From Comamonas testosteroni TK102 (GTDB taxonomy: Bacteria > Pseudomonadota > Gammaproteobacteria > Burkholderiales > Burkholderiaceae_C), in assembly GCF_000739375.1 (NCBI RefSeq), contig NZ_CP006704.1:2666001-2730000 (forward strand): DNA of 64,000 nucleotides, written 5' to 3'. A program made the translations under genes and the position numbers. The first letter of the stretch is position 1, and each line of letters opens with the position of its first letter. Under the pieces are notes generated by a model that saw nothing but the letters and a program-made list of their open reading frames with translations, ran no database searches and was not told the DNA's origin. Of this stretch, positions 8,128 through 15,601 are shown in pieces.

Positions 8128-9167
8128 TGTCTTCGATTCACGCAGCCATTCAAGCGCTGTTCCCCAATCTGCTGCCCATCTGGGCGCACCTCATCACCAT
8201 CGTCGCCATTGCCCTGGTGGTGCTGGTTGCGCTGTACAGGATCACGGCCCCACCCAAGAGCGCCAGGCTTGAGAAGATGACCACCACCGAGCCGCGCTGG
8301 GTGCGCTGGGTTCTGACCACGGTGGCCCTGCTTTTCATGCTGGTCTTCCTGATCCTGCCGCTGCTGTCCGTTTTTGGCGAGGCGCTGCGCAAGGGCTGGG
8401 ATGTCTACATCACCTCGCTGGGCGAGCCCGATGCGATCTCGTCCATCAAGCTCACGCTGATCACGGCACTGATTGCCGTGCCTTTGAATCTGGTCTTCGG
8501 TGTGGCTGCCGCATGGTGTATTGCCAAGTATGAGTTCAAGGGCAAGGCCTTTTTGACGACCTTGATCGATCTGCCGTTCTCCATCTCGCCCGTGGTTGCG
8601 GGTCTGATGTACGTGCTGGTGTTTGGCGCCAATGGCTGGCTGGGCCCGTGGCTGGCCAAGCATGAGATCCAGATCATCTTTGCCGTGCCCGGCATTGTGC
8701 TGGCCACCGTGTTCGTGACCTTCCCCTTCATCGCCCGTGAACTGATCCCGCTGATGCAGGCCCAGGGCAGCGATGAGGAGCAGGCCGCCATCGTGCTCGG
8801 TGCCTCGGGTTGGCAGACCTTCTGGAATGTCACCTTGCCCAATATCAAATGGGGTCTGGTCTATGGCGTGATTCTGTGCAATGCCCGTGCCATGGGCGAA
8901 TTCGGCGCCGTGTCCGTGGTCTCCGGCCATATCCGGGGCCAGACCAACACCATGCCGCTGCATGTGGAAGTGCTGTATGCCGACTACCAGGCGGCTGCCG
9001 CTTTTGCCGTGGCATCGCTGCTGGCGCTGCTGGCGCTGGTGACGCTGGTGATCAAGTCCCTCGCCGAGTGGCGTGCCGAGCAGCAGGCCAAGGCTGCTGC
9101 CGAAGCGCCACCCGAGCGCCCAGGCCAGATCAGCCTCGCAACGAACAAAACCGCCAAGGCAGCCTGA
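8127..9167 (+). CDS. cysW: Sulfate ABC transporter permease CysW
   Basis: A 346-residue inner-membrane permease, second half of the sulfate channel. The EAA loop is [27 protein letters not shown]. It is longer than the usual CysW (about 290 residues): there is an extra N-terminal membrane segment ([22 protein letters not shown]) before the typical core and a polar alanine-rich tail. The start at ATG 8127 overlaps the cysT stop, which supports this long N-terminus. Confidence 0.92.
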   Translation: MSSIHAAIQALFPNLLPIWAHLITIVAIALVVLVALYRITAPPKSARLEKMTTTEPRWVRWVLTTVALLFMLVFLILPLLSVFGEALRKGWDVYITSLGEPDAISSIKLTLITALIAVPLNLVFGVAAAWCIAKYEFKGKAFLTTLIDLPFSISPVVAGLMYVLVFGANGWLGPWLAKHEIQIIFAVPGIVLATVFVTFPFIARELIPLMQAQGSDEEQAAIVLGASGWQTFWNVTLPNIKWGLVYGVILCNARAMGEFGAVSVVSGHIRGQTNTMPLHVEVLYADYQAAAAFAVASLLALLALVTLVIKSLAEWRAEQQAKAAAEAPPERPGQISLATNKTAKAA

Positions 9168-9196
9168 GCTGCCCGGATCAGATCAAGAGATTCATC

Positions 9197-10324
9197 ATGA
9201 GTATCGAAATTCGTAATGTCAGCAAGCAGTTCGGCGATTTTCAGGCCCTGCGCGATGTGAGTCTGGATATCAAGTCGGGCGAGCTGATCGCCTTGCTCGG
9301 CCCCTCGGGCTGCGGCAAGACCACACTGCTGCGCATCATCGCGGGTCTGGAGACGGCCGATGTGGGCAGCATCCACTTCAGCGGCGAAGACACCACCGAT
9401 GTGCATGTGCGCGATCGCAACGTGGGCTTTGTGTTCCAGCACTATGCGCTGTTCCGCCACATGACCGTGTTCGAGAACGTGGCCTTCGGCCTGCGTGTCA
9501 AGCCGCGCAAGGAGCGCCCCAGCGAGGCCGTCATCAAGGAAAAGGTCATGAAGCTGCTCAAGCTGGTGCAGCTGGACTGGATTGCCGAGCGCTACCCATC
9601 GCAGCTCTCGGGTGGTCAGCGTCAGCGTATCGCGCTGGCCCGCGCCCTGGCCGTCGAGCCCAAGGTGCTGCTGCTTGACGAGCCCTTTGGTGCGCTGGAT
9701 GCCAAGGTGCGCAAGGAGCTGCGCCGCTGGCTGCGTCAGCTGCACGACGAGTTGCATGTGACCTCCATCTTCGTGACCCACGACCAGGAAGAGGCGCTGG
9801 AAGTGGCAGACCGCGTGGTGGTCATCAACCAGGGCAAGATCGAACAGGAGGGCACGCCTCAGCAGGTCTGGGACAACCCGGCCACCCCGTTTGTCTATGG
9901 CTTCCTGGGTGATGTGAACCTGTTCAAGGGTCGCGCCAGCGACGGCCGTGTCTATCTGGACGAAGGCATGCAGCTTGACAGCAGCGATGCGCGCGGTGCC
10001 CAGGACAGCCAGGCTTTTGCCTATGTGCGACCCCATGATCTGGAAGTGGAGCGCTATTCCCCTGGCCAGAATCTCGACGCCCAAGGCCGGCCCACAGGCA
10101 TCGTGGCCCAGCTTTCTCGCGCCATTGTGGTCGGCCCCATCGCAAGGCTGGAACTTATTCCCTCCGAGACCACACCAAACGCCAGCCATGCCGGTGAGGA
10201 CGGGTTGATTGAAGCCCAGATTCCCGCACAGCAGTTCAAGGACATGGGTCTGCGCGAAGGTGAAACCCTGGTGGTGACACCGCGCCGGGCCAAGGTGTTC
10301 CTGGATGAGGCGGCCGGGATTTGA
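9197..10324 (+). CDS. cysA: Sulfate ABC transporter ATP-binding protein CysA
   Basis: A 375-residue ATPase of the sulfate importer. Walker A is GPSGCGKTT (residues about 36-44), the Q-loop FVFQHYALF, the ABC signature [16 protein letters not shown], Walker [13 protein letters not shown], and the switch histidine lies in [15 protein letters not shown]-like regulatory domain fills the C-terminal third. The start ATG 9197 matches the family start [13 protein letters not shown]. It lies 29 bp after cysW and ends the operon; the palindromic repeat directly after it may serve as its 3' end. Confidence 0.95.
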   Translation: MSIEIRNVSKQFGDFQALRDVSLDIKSGELIALLGPSGCGKTTLLRIIAGLETADVGSIHFSGEDTTDVHVRDRNVGFVFQHYALFRHMTVFENVAFGLRVKPRKERPSEAVIKEKVMKLLKLVQLDWIAERYPSQLSGGQRQRIALARALAVEPKVLLLDEPFGALDAKVRKELRRWLRQLHDELHVTSIFVTHDQEEALEVADRVVVINQGKIEQEGTPQQVWDNPATPFVYGFLGDVNLFKGRASDGRVYLDEGMQLDSSDARGAQDSQAFAYVRPHDLEVERYSPGQNLDAQGRPTGIVAQLSRAIVVGPIARLELIPSETTPNASHAGEDGLIEAQIPAQQFKDMGLREGETLVVTPRRAKVFLDEAAGI

Positions 10325-10325
10325 C

Positions 10326-10400
10326 ACCCCCTGAGGCGCTATGCGCCTTCCCCCTCTCTTAGGGGGATGACAGAGTCGCCGCGAGGCGGCTCTGGCTTGC
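10326..10400. repeat. Intergenic palindromic repeat after cysA
   Basis: Contains AGGCGC-TAT-GCGCCT (10334-10348), then a C-run and G-run pair (CCCCCTCTCTTAGGGGGA) and GAGTCGCC/GGCGGCTC arms. It is the same family of palindromic element as at 7106 and 5111 and probably forms the 3' structure of the cys transcript. Confidence 0.55.
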
Positions 10401-10482
10401 AGTCTTCTGCGAAGGAGTCATGCAGGCATCAGAGGGCGTTATCCTTGGTGCTGGCATGATTTAGAAATTTCGCAGAAAGATA

Positions 10483-10986
10483 ATGATGCTTCAATGGTTT
10501 GAAACTGCGCCACGGCGCATCCTGGCGCTCATCAGCGTCGCCTGTGTGGCCATGCTGGCGTTTGGCCTTTACCTGCAGCATGTGGTGGGCCTGGAGCCTT
10601 GCCCCATGTGCATCGTGCAGCGTTATGCACTGATTTTGGTAGCAATCTTCACCGGCCTGGCAAGCGTTAGAGGGCAAAAAGGCTGGTGGATGAGTTTTGG
10701 TATTCTAGCCCTGTTGAGCAGCGGTTTCGGCGCGTTCGTGGCAGCACGCCAGAGCTGGCTGCAGTGGTATCCCCCCGAGTTTGCGACCTGCGGCCGTGAC
10801 TTCTATGGAATGATTGAGCACTACTCCTTCAGCCGCTCCATTCCCATGATCTTCCAGGGCTCGGGCGACTGCGCCGCCATTGACTGGACTTTGCTGGGCG
10901 GCTCCATTGCCAACTGGTCATTTGTCTGTTTTGTGGCGTTTTTCGTGATTTTGGCGGTGCTGTTGTTCAAGGGCGCGAAGCGCTAA
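10483..10986 (+). CDS. dsbB: Disulfide bond formation protein B
   Basis: A 167-residue inner-membrane quinone oxidoreductase that reoxidises DsbA. Four membrane segments are visible. The first periplasmic redox pair is CPMC (residues about 40-43), and the second pair of cysteines is in the large loop (FATCGRDFYG and GSGDCAAI). Length fits DsbB. Start at ATG 10483 or the directly following ATG 10486; the upstream sequence has only a weak AGAAAG ribosome-binding site. A strong terminator follows 25 bp after the stop, so it is probably a single-gene unit. Confidence 0.93.
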   Translation: MMLQWFETAPRRILALISVACVAMLAFGLYLQHVVGLEPCPMCIVQRYALILVAIFTGLASVRGQKGWWMSFGILALLSSGFGAFVAARQSWLQWYPPEFATCGRDFYGMIEHYSFSRSIPMIFQGSGDCAAIDWTLLGGSIANWSFVCFVAFFVILAVLLFKGAKR

Positions 10987-11011
10987 TCTTGTTGACGGCA
11001 ATGCCACAAAA

Positions 11012-11045
11012 AACCCCGGCAGGCGCAAGCTGCCGGGGTTTTTTG
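11012..11045 (+). terminator. Rho-independent terminator after dsbB
   Basis: A perfect 10-bp stem (AACCCCGGCA paired with TGCCGGGGTT) with a 9-nt loop, followed by TTTT. It is also A-rich on the left, so it can act for the convergent glutathione transferase gene. Confidence 0.9.
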
Positions 11046-11104
11046 ATGCTTGTCAAACGCGTGCCATCGCTGTCAGCCAAGCGTTCGCAGCCATGGCTGC
11101 GGCA

Positions 11105-11821
11105 TCAGAGGCTTTCCACGCTCTCGCCCACAAAGGTCGGCCCCTTGCCGCCCGGAACCCAGCCTGGATAGGTTTCCATGACTTCGGCAAACAGGGCCGA
11201 GTCAATCCAGCGCTGCAGCCAGTGCTGCAGATGAGGCCAGGGCTGCTCGTTCCACTGCGCTTCGTCGATACGCGCGTACTGCCTTACAAAGGGGCGTAGT
11301 GCCATATCGGCCAGGCTGGGGTTCAGGCCGAACAGATAGCCGGTCTCCTCGAGCTGATCGTTCAGGGCCGCCAGCCAGGTCAGCGCATCGGCCTGGGCCT
11401 GGTTCACGGCTTCGGCGTCATGGCGCTCGGGGTATTTGCAGCGGTCAAGAGCCTGTTTGAAGAAGCCGTCATTGCGCTCGATCAGAGCCAGCATGTCTTC
11501 CAGGCTGCCATGCGTGGGTTGCAGCCAGCCGTCGGGGTCGTTGCCGCGCAGCGCATGCAGCATCACCTCGAGGCTCTGATCGATGACTTTTCCATCCTGG
11601 AGCACCAGCACGGGCACCGTGCCCTTGGGCGACGCGTCGAGCAGCGCCTGCGGCTTGTTGCGCAGATTGATTTCACGCAGTTCGCAAGCCAGGCCCGCGT
11701 GGGCCAGCGCCAGACGGGCGCGTATGGCATAGGGGCAGCGGCGGAAGGAGTACAGGACGGGCAGGGTGGCGGCGGCAGTCAAGGCAGGTGTCTGATGAAA
11801 TGAATAAAACCAAAGCGCCAT
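11105..11821 (-). CDS. Glutathione S-transferase family protein
   Basis: A 238-residue protein with an N-terminal thioredoxin-like domain (LPVLYSFRRCPYAIRARLAL, with a CPYA active-site motif) and the cis-proline in GTVPVLVLQDG, then SQLE-like glutathione contact residues (DQSLEVM) and an all-helical C-terminal domain. The CPYA cysteine suggests a cysteine-type transferase or glutathione-dependent reductase rather than a serine or tyrosine type. Convergent with dsbB; substrate unknown. The start at 11821 gives about 18 residues before the domain, so a start slightly downstream is possible. Confidence 0.85.
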   Translation of the reverse strand: MALWFYSFHQTPALTAAATLPVLYSFRRCPYAIRARLALAHAGLACELREINLRNKPQALLDASPKGTVPVLVLQDGKVIDQSLEVMLHALRGNDPDGWLQPTHGSLEDMLALIERNDGFFKQALDRCKYPERHDAEAVNQAQADALTWLAALNDQLEETGYLFGLNPSLADMALRPFVRQYARIDEAQWNEQPWPHLQHWLQRWIDSALFAEVMETYPGWVPGGKGPTFVGESVESL

Positions 11822-11960
11822 GGCGCTTGCTGGGCGTGTACTTTACCCGTTGCCCTGAAGCCATGCAGACCTGTGCGGCTTGGCGGCTGCTGAGGACTCA
11901 TGGATTGATAGCATGAAACGCTTGGTAGGAAACGGTTTTGTCCATTGAAGAGCGCTGGTT

Positions 11961-12824
11961 TCAGTCGGTTTGCAGCTGGGTCATCAGCCATTGTCTGAAG
12001 GTCTGCAAGGCGGAGCTGGCCTGGCGTGACTTGAGATAGGTCAGCCAGTAGGCGCCGGTATCGACCTCGTGGGCAAAAGGGCGCACCAGCCGACCTTGCT
12101 GCAGCATGTGCTCGAACATGCGCGCGGGCAGCAAGGCAATGCCTGCGCCCTGGGCGGCGGCCTCGGCCAGCGTCAGCGAGGAGTCGAACATGGCTCCGCG
12201 TGCCAGCGGCGCAGTCTGGTCCAGGCCGGCAAACCAGCCTTCCCATTCCTGGGTGCGATAGGAGCGCAGCAGGGTTTGCCGGGCCAGGTCGGCAGGCTCG
12301 CGCAGCTGCTGTGCCAGCATGGGGGTGCACATGGGAGAGAGCGGAGCCCGCAGCAGCATCTGCGCGTGCGTGCCATGCCAGGCACCGTCGCCAAAGCGCA
12401 CGGCGGCGTCCAGTCCTTCGCCAGCCAGATCGACGCGATTGTTATTGGTCAGCAGCCGGAGGTCTATATAGGGATGCAACTGCTGGAACTGGCTTAGCCT
12501 GGGAATCAGCCAGCCGATGGCAAAAGTGCCGACCACGCCCACGCTCAGGATTTCGCGTGGCCGCGGTTCCGCCACCTGCTGCAGCGATTGTTCTATGCGC
12601 TCAAAGCTTTGCGCCACCACGGGCCACAAGGCCTGGCCTTCGTCGGTCAGGGCCAGACCGCGGGGCAGGCGGCGAAACAGCGGCTTGCCCAGGCGTTCCT
12701 CTAGATTGCGGATATGTTGGCTGACGGCAGCCTGCGTCACATGCAGCTCCTGTGCGGCGCGGGTCAGGCTTAGATGGCGTGCCGCCGCATCAAACATGCG
12801 CAAGGCGTTCAGTGGAAGCTGCAT
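11961..12824 (-). CDS. LysR-family regulator, AmpR/GcvA-like
   Basis: A 287-residue LysR regulator. The N-terminus LPLNALRMFDAAARHLSLTRAAQELHVT is characteristic of the GcvA/AmpR branch, followed by QAAVSQHIRNLEERLGKPLFRR. It is divergent from a class A beta-lactamase across a 113-bp intergenic region, the classic arrangement for an AmpR-type activator that induces the lactamase in response to cell-wall fragments. The control relation is inferred from layout. The start ATG 12824 gives the family-typical N-terminus. Confidence 0.88.
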   Translation of the reverse strand: MQLPLNALRMFDAAARHLSLTRAAQELHVTQAAVSQHIRNLEERLGKPLFRRLPRGLALTDEGQALWPVVAQSFERIEQSLQQVAEPRPREILSVGVVGTFAIGWLIPRLSQFQQLHPYIDLRLLTNNNRVDLAGEGLDAAVRFGDGAWHGTHAQMLLRAPLSPMCTPMLAQQLREPADLARQTLLRSYRTQEWEGWFAGLDQTAPLARGAMFDSSLTLAEAAAQGAGIALLPARMFEHMLQQGRLVRPFAHEVDTGAYWLTYLKSRQASSALQTFRQWLMTQLQTD

Positions 12825-12937
12825 GGGACGATAGAGGTAAAAGTTTTTCTAATGGATGGCGTCAATTATTACTGCTGGTTCACCTGAATACAGCGCGATA
12901 TGCTTCAAACCATCACAGTTAACTACAAGAGGATCTT
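12825..12937. promoter_or_regulatory. Shared divergent promoter region, LysR gene and beta-lactamase
   Basis: 113 bp between the divergent starts, with AT-rich patches (GTTTTTCTAATGG, AATTATTACTGC) that could hold both promoters. AGAGGATCTT before the lactamase ATG is its ribosome-binding site. LysR binding is expected here but I could not settle on one operator. Confidence 0.45.
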
Positions 12938-13843
12938 ATGCAACGACGCAGCATGCTGACAACAGGACTGGCCTTGGGTCTGGGGGCCTGGGGACTGAGC
13001 GGCTGTGCTTTTATCTCCAAGCAGCAAGCTGCGGCGGCGAGAACATTGAGCGACGAGCTGGCGGCGCTGGAAATTCAGTCTCAGGGCCGGTTCGGCCTGT
13101 ATGTGGTCGATACCGTCAGCGGCGCCGAGGCAGGCTGGCGCGGCGACGAGCGCTTTCCCATGTGCAGCACCTTCAAGACCTTGCTGGCCGCCCGTGTGCT
13201 CTATTTGGCGCAAAGAAGCGAGATTCGTTTGTGGCGCAAGCTCTATTACTCTCCAGCCGAGGTCGTTGCATGGTCGCCGATATCCGAAAAGCGGGCGGGA
13301 GCCAATGGGGGCATGACGGTGCAGGAGCTGTGCGAAGCGATGGTGGTTGTCAGCGACAACACGGCGGCCAATGTGATGCTGGAAGCCAGCGGCGGGCCGG
13401 CAGCGCTGACGCAATGGCTGCGCGAAATGGGTGACGGCACCACCAGGCTGGACCGCAACGAACCTTCGCTGAACACTGCGCTGCCCGGCGATGAGCGCGA
13501 CACCACGACGCCACGGGCCATGGTGCAAAGTCTGCAGAAGCTGTTGCTGGGCGATGTGCTGGAAGGCTATGCCCGTGCACTGCTGCAGCAATGGCTGGCG
13601 GACAGCCGTACCGGCGACAAGCGCGTGCGTTCCGGCATGCCGGGCGACTGGAAGGTGGGCGGCAAGACTGGCAGCGGCGAGAGGGGCACGGCCTGCGACA
13701 CGCTCATCGTCTGGCCTACCGCGCAATCTGCGCCGCTGCTGGTAACGGCCTATCTGACCGGCAGCCCGCTTGATGGGGCAGGGCGTGAAGCCGTGCTGGC
13801 CAGGGCTGGCGAAGCGATCAAGCGCTGGTATTACGCGATCTGA
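12938..13843 (+). CDS. Class A beta-lactamase
   Basis: A 301-residue serine beta-lactamase. All class A landmarks are present in order: CSTFK (catalytic serine and lysine), SDN, the omega-loop glutamate in RNEPSLN, and KTGSG. The N-terminus has a lipobox-like LSGC after a hydrophobic stretch, so it may be a membrane-anchored lipoprotein instead of freely periplasmic; a twin arginine (QRRSM) near the start is also visible. Cysteines lie just before the catalytic serine and in GTACDT after the KTG motif; whether they pair cannot be told. Probably induced by the divergent LysR protein. Substrate profile is not predictable from sequence alone. Confidence 0.92.
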   Translation: MQRRSMLTTGLALGLGAWGLSGCAFISKQQAAAARTLSDELAALEIQSQGRFGLYVVDTVSGAEAGWRGDERFPMCSTFKTLLAARVLYLAQRSEIRLWRKLYYSPAEVVAWSPISEKRAGANGGMTVQELCEAMVVVSDNTAANVMLEASGGPAALTQWLREMGDGTTRLDRNEPSLNTALPGDERDTTTPRAMVQSLQKLLLGDVLEGYARALLQQWLADSRTGDKRVRSGMPGDWKVGGKTGSGERGTACDTLIVWPTAQSAPLLVTAYLTGSPLDGAGREAVLARAGEAIKRWYYAI

Positions 13844-13924
13844 TCAGCGATGGAGCCGCAGGTTCACAGCTTGTCGCGACACTGGTTCTGCATTGATGCG
13901 ACGAGGCCTTGATATTTGTCATTC

Positions 13925-13943
13925 AATGAGATTGATTCTCATT
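13925..13943 (+). promoter_or_regulatory. Fur box upstream of fecI
   Basis: AATGAGA-TTGAT-TCTCATT is a perfect palindrome with 7-bp arms, very close to the Fur consensus. It lies about 100 bp before the proposed fecI start, so the fecI-fecR genes should be repressed by Fur when iron is plentiful. Its position rules out the longest open frame (from 13916) as the true sigma-factor start. Confidence 0.85.
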
Positions 13944-14041
13944 TTCTGATAGAGTCTGCGCTTTCCCGCTCCGTCGCTGCATGCTTTGCGGCTGATCCCA
14001 GAGCCTGGGCGGCATGCCTCGCAAGAGGTCGAGGTGTACCC

Positions 14042-14509
14042 GTGGTTGCGCACTATTACGCAGAACTCGTCAGTTTCTTTGCCCGCTCGCTCAATAGCCG
14101 GGATGCGGCCGCGGATGTGGTTCAGGAAAGCTATGCCCGCGTATTTGCCATGCAGTCGCAAGATCTTGCAATACGGGACTTGCGGGCACTGCTGTTTCGC
14201 ACCGGCAAGAACATCGTGATCGACGATGCGCGCCGCCGCACTGCCGAAGCCCGCATGCTGCAGACCCTGGCCGTGGTGGCTGCAGATGAAGCACCCTCGC
14301 CCGAGCGTCAGGCGCAAGGGCGGCAGCAGCTGGTCTTGCTGTCTCGCCGTTTGCAAGCCATGCCGCGCAAGCGCCGCGAGGTGTTTGTGCTGGTGCGCAT
14401 CTATGGCTTCAGCCATGCCGAAGCCGCAGCACATATGAATATCAGCGAAGCTGCCATCGAAAAGCATGTGGTGCGCGCAGTGTGCGATTGCATGGGGCTG
14501 ACCTCATGA
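14042..14509 (+). CDS. fecI: FecI-type ECF sigma factor
   Basis: An ECF-family RNA polymerase sigma factor. Region 2 is visible (DAADVVQESYARVFAM) and so is region 4 with its helix-turn-helix (MPRKRREVFVLVRIYGFSHAEAAAHMNISEAAIEKHV). I chose GTG 14042, giving 155 residues and starting just before HYYAELVSFF, because GAGGT precedes it and the frame upstream overlaps the Fur box; FecI proteins are about 160-170 residues. It directs transcription of the downstream TonB receptor gene under control of FecR. Its stop overlaps the fecR start. Confidence 0.9.
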   Translation: MVAHYYAELVSFFARSLNSRDAAADVVQESYARVFAMQSQDLAIRDLRALLFRTGKNIVIDDARRRTAEARMLQTLAVVAADEAPSPERQAQGRQQLVLLSRRLQAMPRKRREVFVLVRIYGFSHAEAAAHMNISEAAIEKHVVRAVCDCMGLTS

Positions 14510-15501
14510 GTGCCGACGCTTTCTTCGGCAAGCCGGATCGCAAGCGCCTGGAGCACGCCTTGTTGCTGATTGCGCGCCAGCATGGCGCAAGTCCTGATGT
14601 GGCGAAGGCCGCAACGGAGGCGCTGGCGCGCTGGAGTGCCAGGGAACCTGCGAACGAACAGGCGGCGCAGGCGGCCATGGCAGGCTGGGCTGCGACACAA
14701 GGCAGTGCCTTGCAGGGCGAGATGCCTTTGCCCGGGACTCATTCGGCGCGTGTGCAGCAGACCCGTCGTCGTGCGCTGTCCGTGCTGGGGGTAGCTGGTG
14801 TGGCGGGCCTGGCCGGCATGCTTGGCCGCTGGCATTGGCTGCAGCCAACGGAGCAGATGGCGCTGCATACAGGCCATGGTCAGCACCTGAGCCGCCATCT
14901 TCCTGACGGCAGCCAGCTTGATCTGGCGCCAGGCACCGACGCATCGGTGCTGCTGTATCGCCAGCGTCGCGAGGTTCATCTCCAGCAGGGCGAAATCCGG
15001 CTCAACGTAGCCCATGACGCAGAGCGTCCCCTCGAGGTGCACACGGCCCTGGGCCGCGTACGTGTGCTGGGCACGGTTTTCTCCGTGGCGCTGCGGCCTG
15101 CCGGCCTGCAGGTCAGCGTTGCTCAGGGGCGTGTGGCAGTGTGGAAGCAGGGCGCCATGGCCGATCGGCCCCCCGACGCGCTCCTGACCGCAGGCCAGGG
15201 CTTGCGCCTGGATGCAGGCGGCCGGCTTGCCCCTTACTCCCTGAACGCGGCGGATGTGGGCGCCTGGAGTGAAGGCTGGCTGGTGTTTGACCATACACCA
15301 CTGCCCGAGGTCGTGGCGCGCTGGAATGACTACCTGACCCAGCCGCTGGTGCTGGACGATGCAGTTTCTCTGCAAGCCCTGCGATTGACCGGCAGCTTCA
15401 AGCTGCGCGAGCCTGCCACCTTCATCGCCAGCCTGCCGCGTTCCCTGCCCGTGCGGGTGCAGTCGCTGCCCGATGGCAGAGTCGCCATCCGACGGCGCTG
15501 A
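14506..15501 (+). CDS. fecR: FecR-family anti-sigma/sigma regulator
   Basis: A 331-residue inner-membrane regulator. The N-terminal cytoplasmic part has the DUF4880-like start (AFFGKPDRKRLEHALLLIA...ALARW), one membrane segment follows (ALSVLGVAGVAGLAGMLG, about residues 90-107), and the periplasmic FecR domain contains the conserved HLPDGSQLDLAPGTDASV and VHTALGRVRVLGTVFSV motifs. It senses the ligand-loaded receptor through the STN domain and activates the sigma factor. ATGA overlap with fecI (14506-14509) indicates translational coupling. Confidence 0.93.
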   Translation: MSADAFFGKPDRKRLEHALLLIARQHGASPDVAKAATEALARWSAREPANEQAAQAAMAGWAATQGSALQGEMPLPGTHSARVQQTRRRALSVLGVAGVAGLAGMLGRWHWLQPTEQMALHTGHGQHLSRHLPDGSQLDLAPGTDASVLLYRQRREVHLQQGEIRLNVAHDAERPLEVHTALGRVRVLGTVFSVALRPAGLQVSVAQGRVAVWKQGAMADRPPDALLTAGQGLRLDAGGRLAPYSLNAADVGAWSEGWLVFDHTPLPEVVARWNDYLTQPLVLDDAVSLQALRLTGSFKLREPATFIASLPRSLPVRVQSLPDGRVAIRRR

Positions 15502-15601
15502 CGGCAGGCCTGTCCGGCTGAAAATTTTTTGTCCGGTACAAGCCGTTTCATGCGTCTTCACTGTGAAAGCACTTAGACAAGCAATTCACAGGATGCATTT
15601 G

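Noticed and set aside
8984..10327. 447-codon frame antisense to cysA
   Set aside because: Histidine- and leucine-rich translation typical of the opposite strand of a GC-rich gene; cysA has all ABC motifs.
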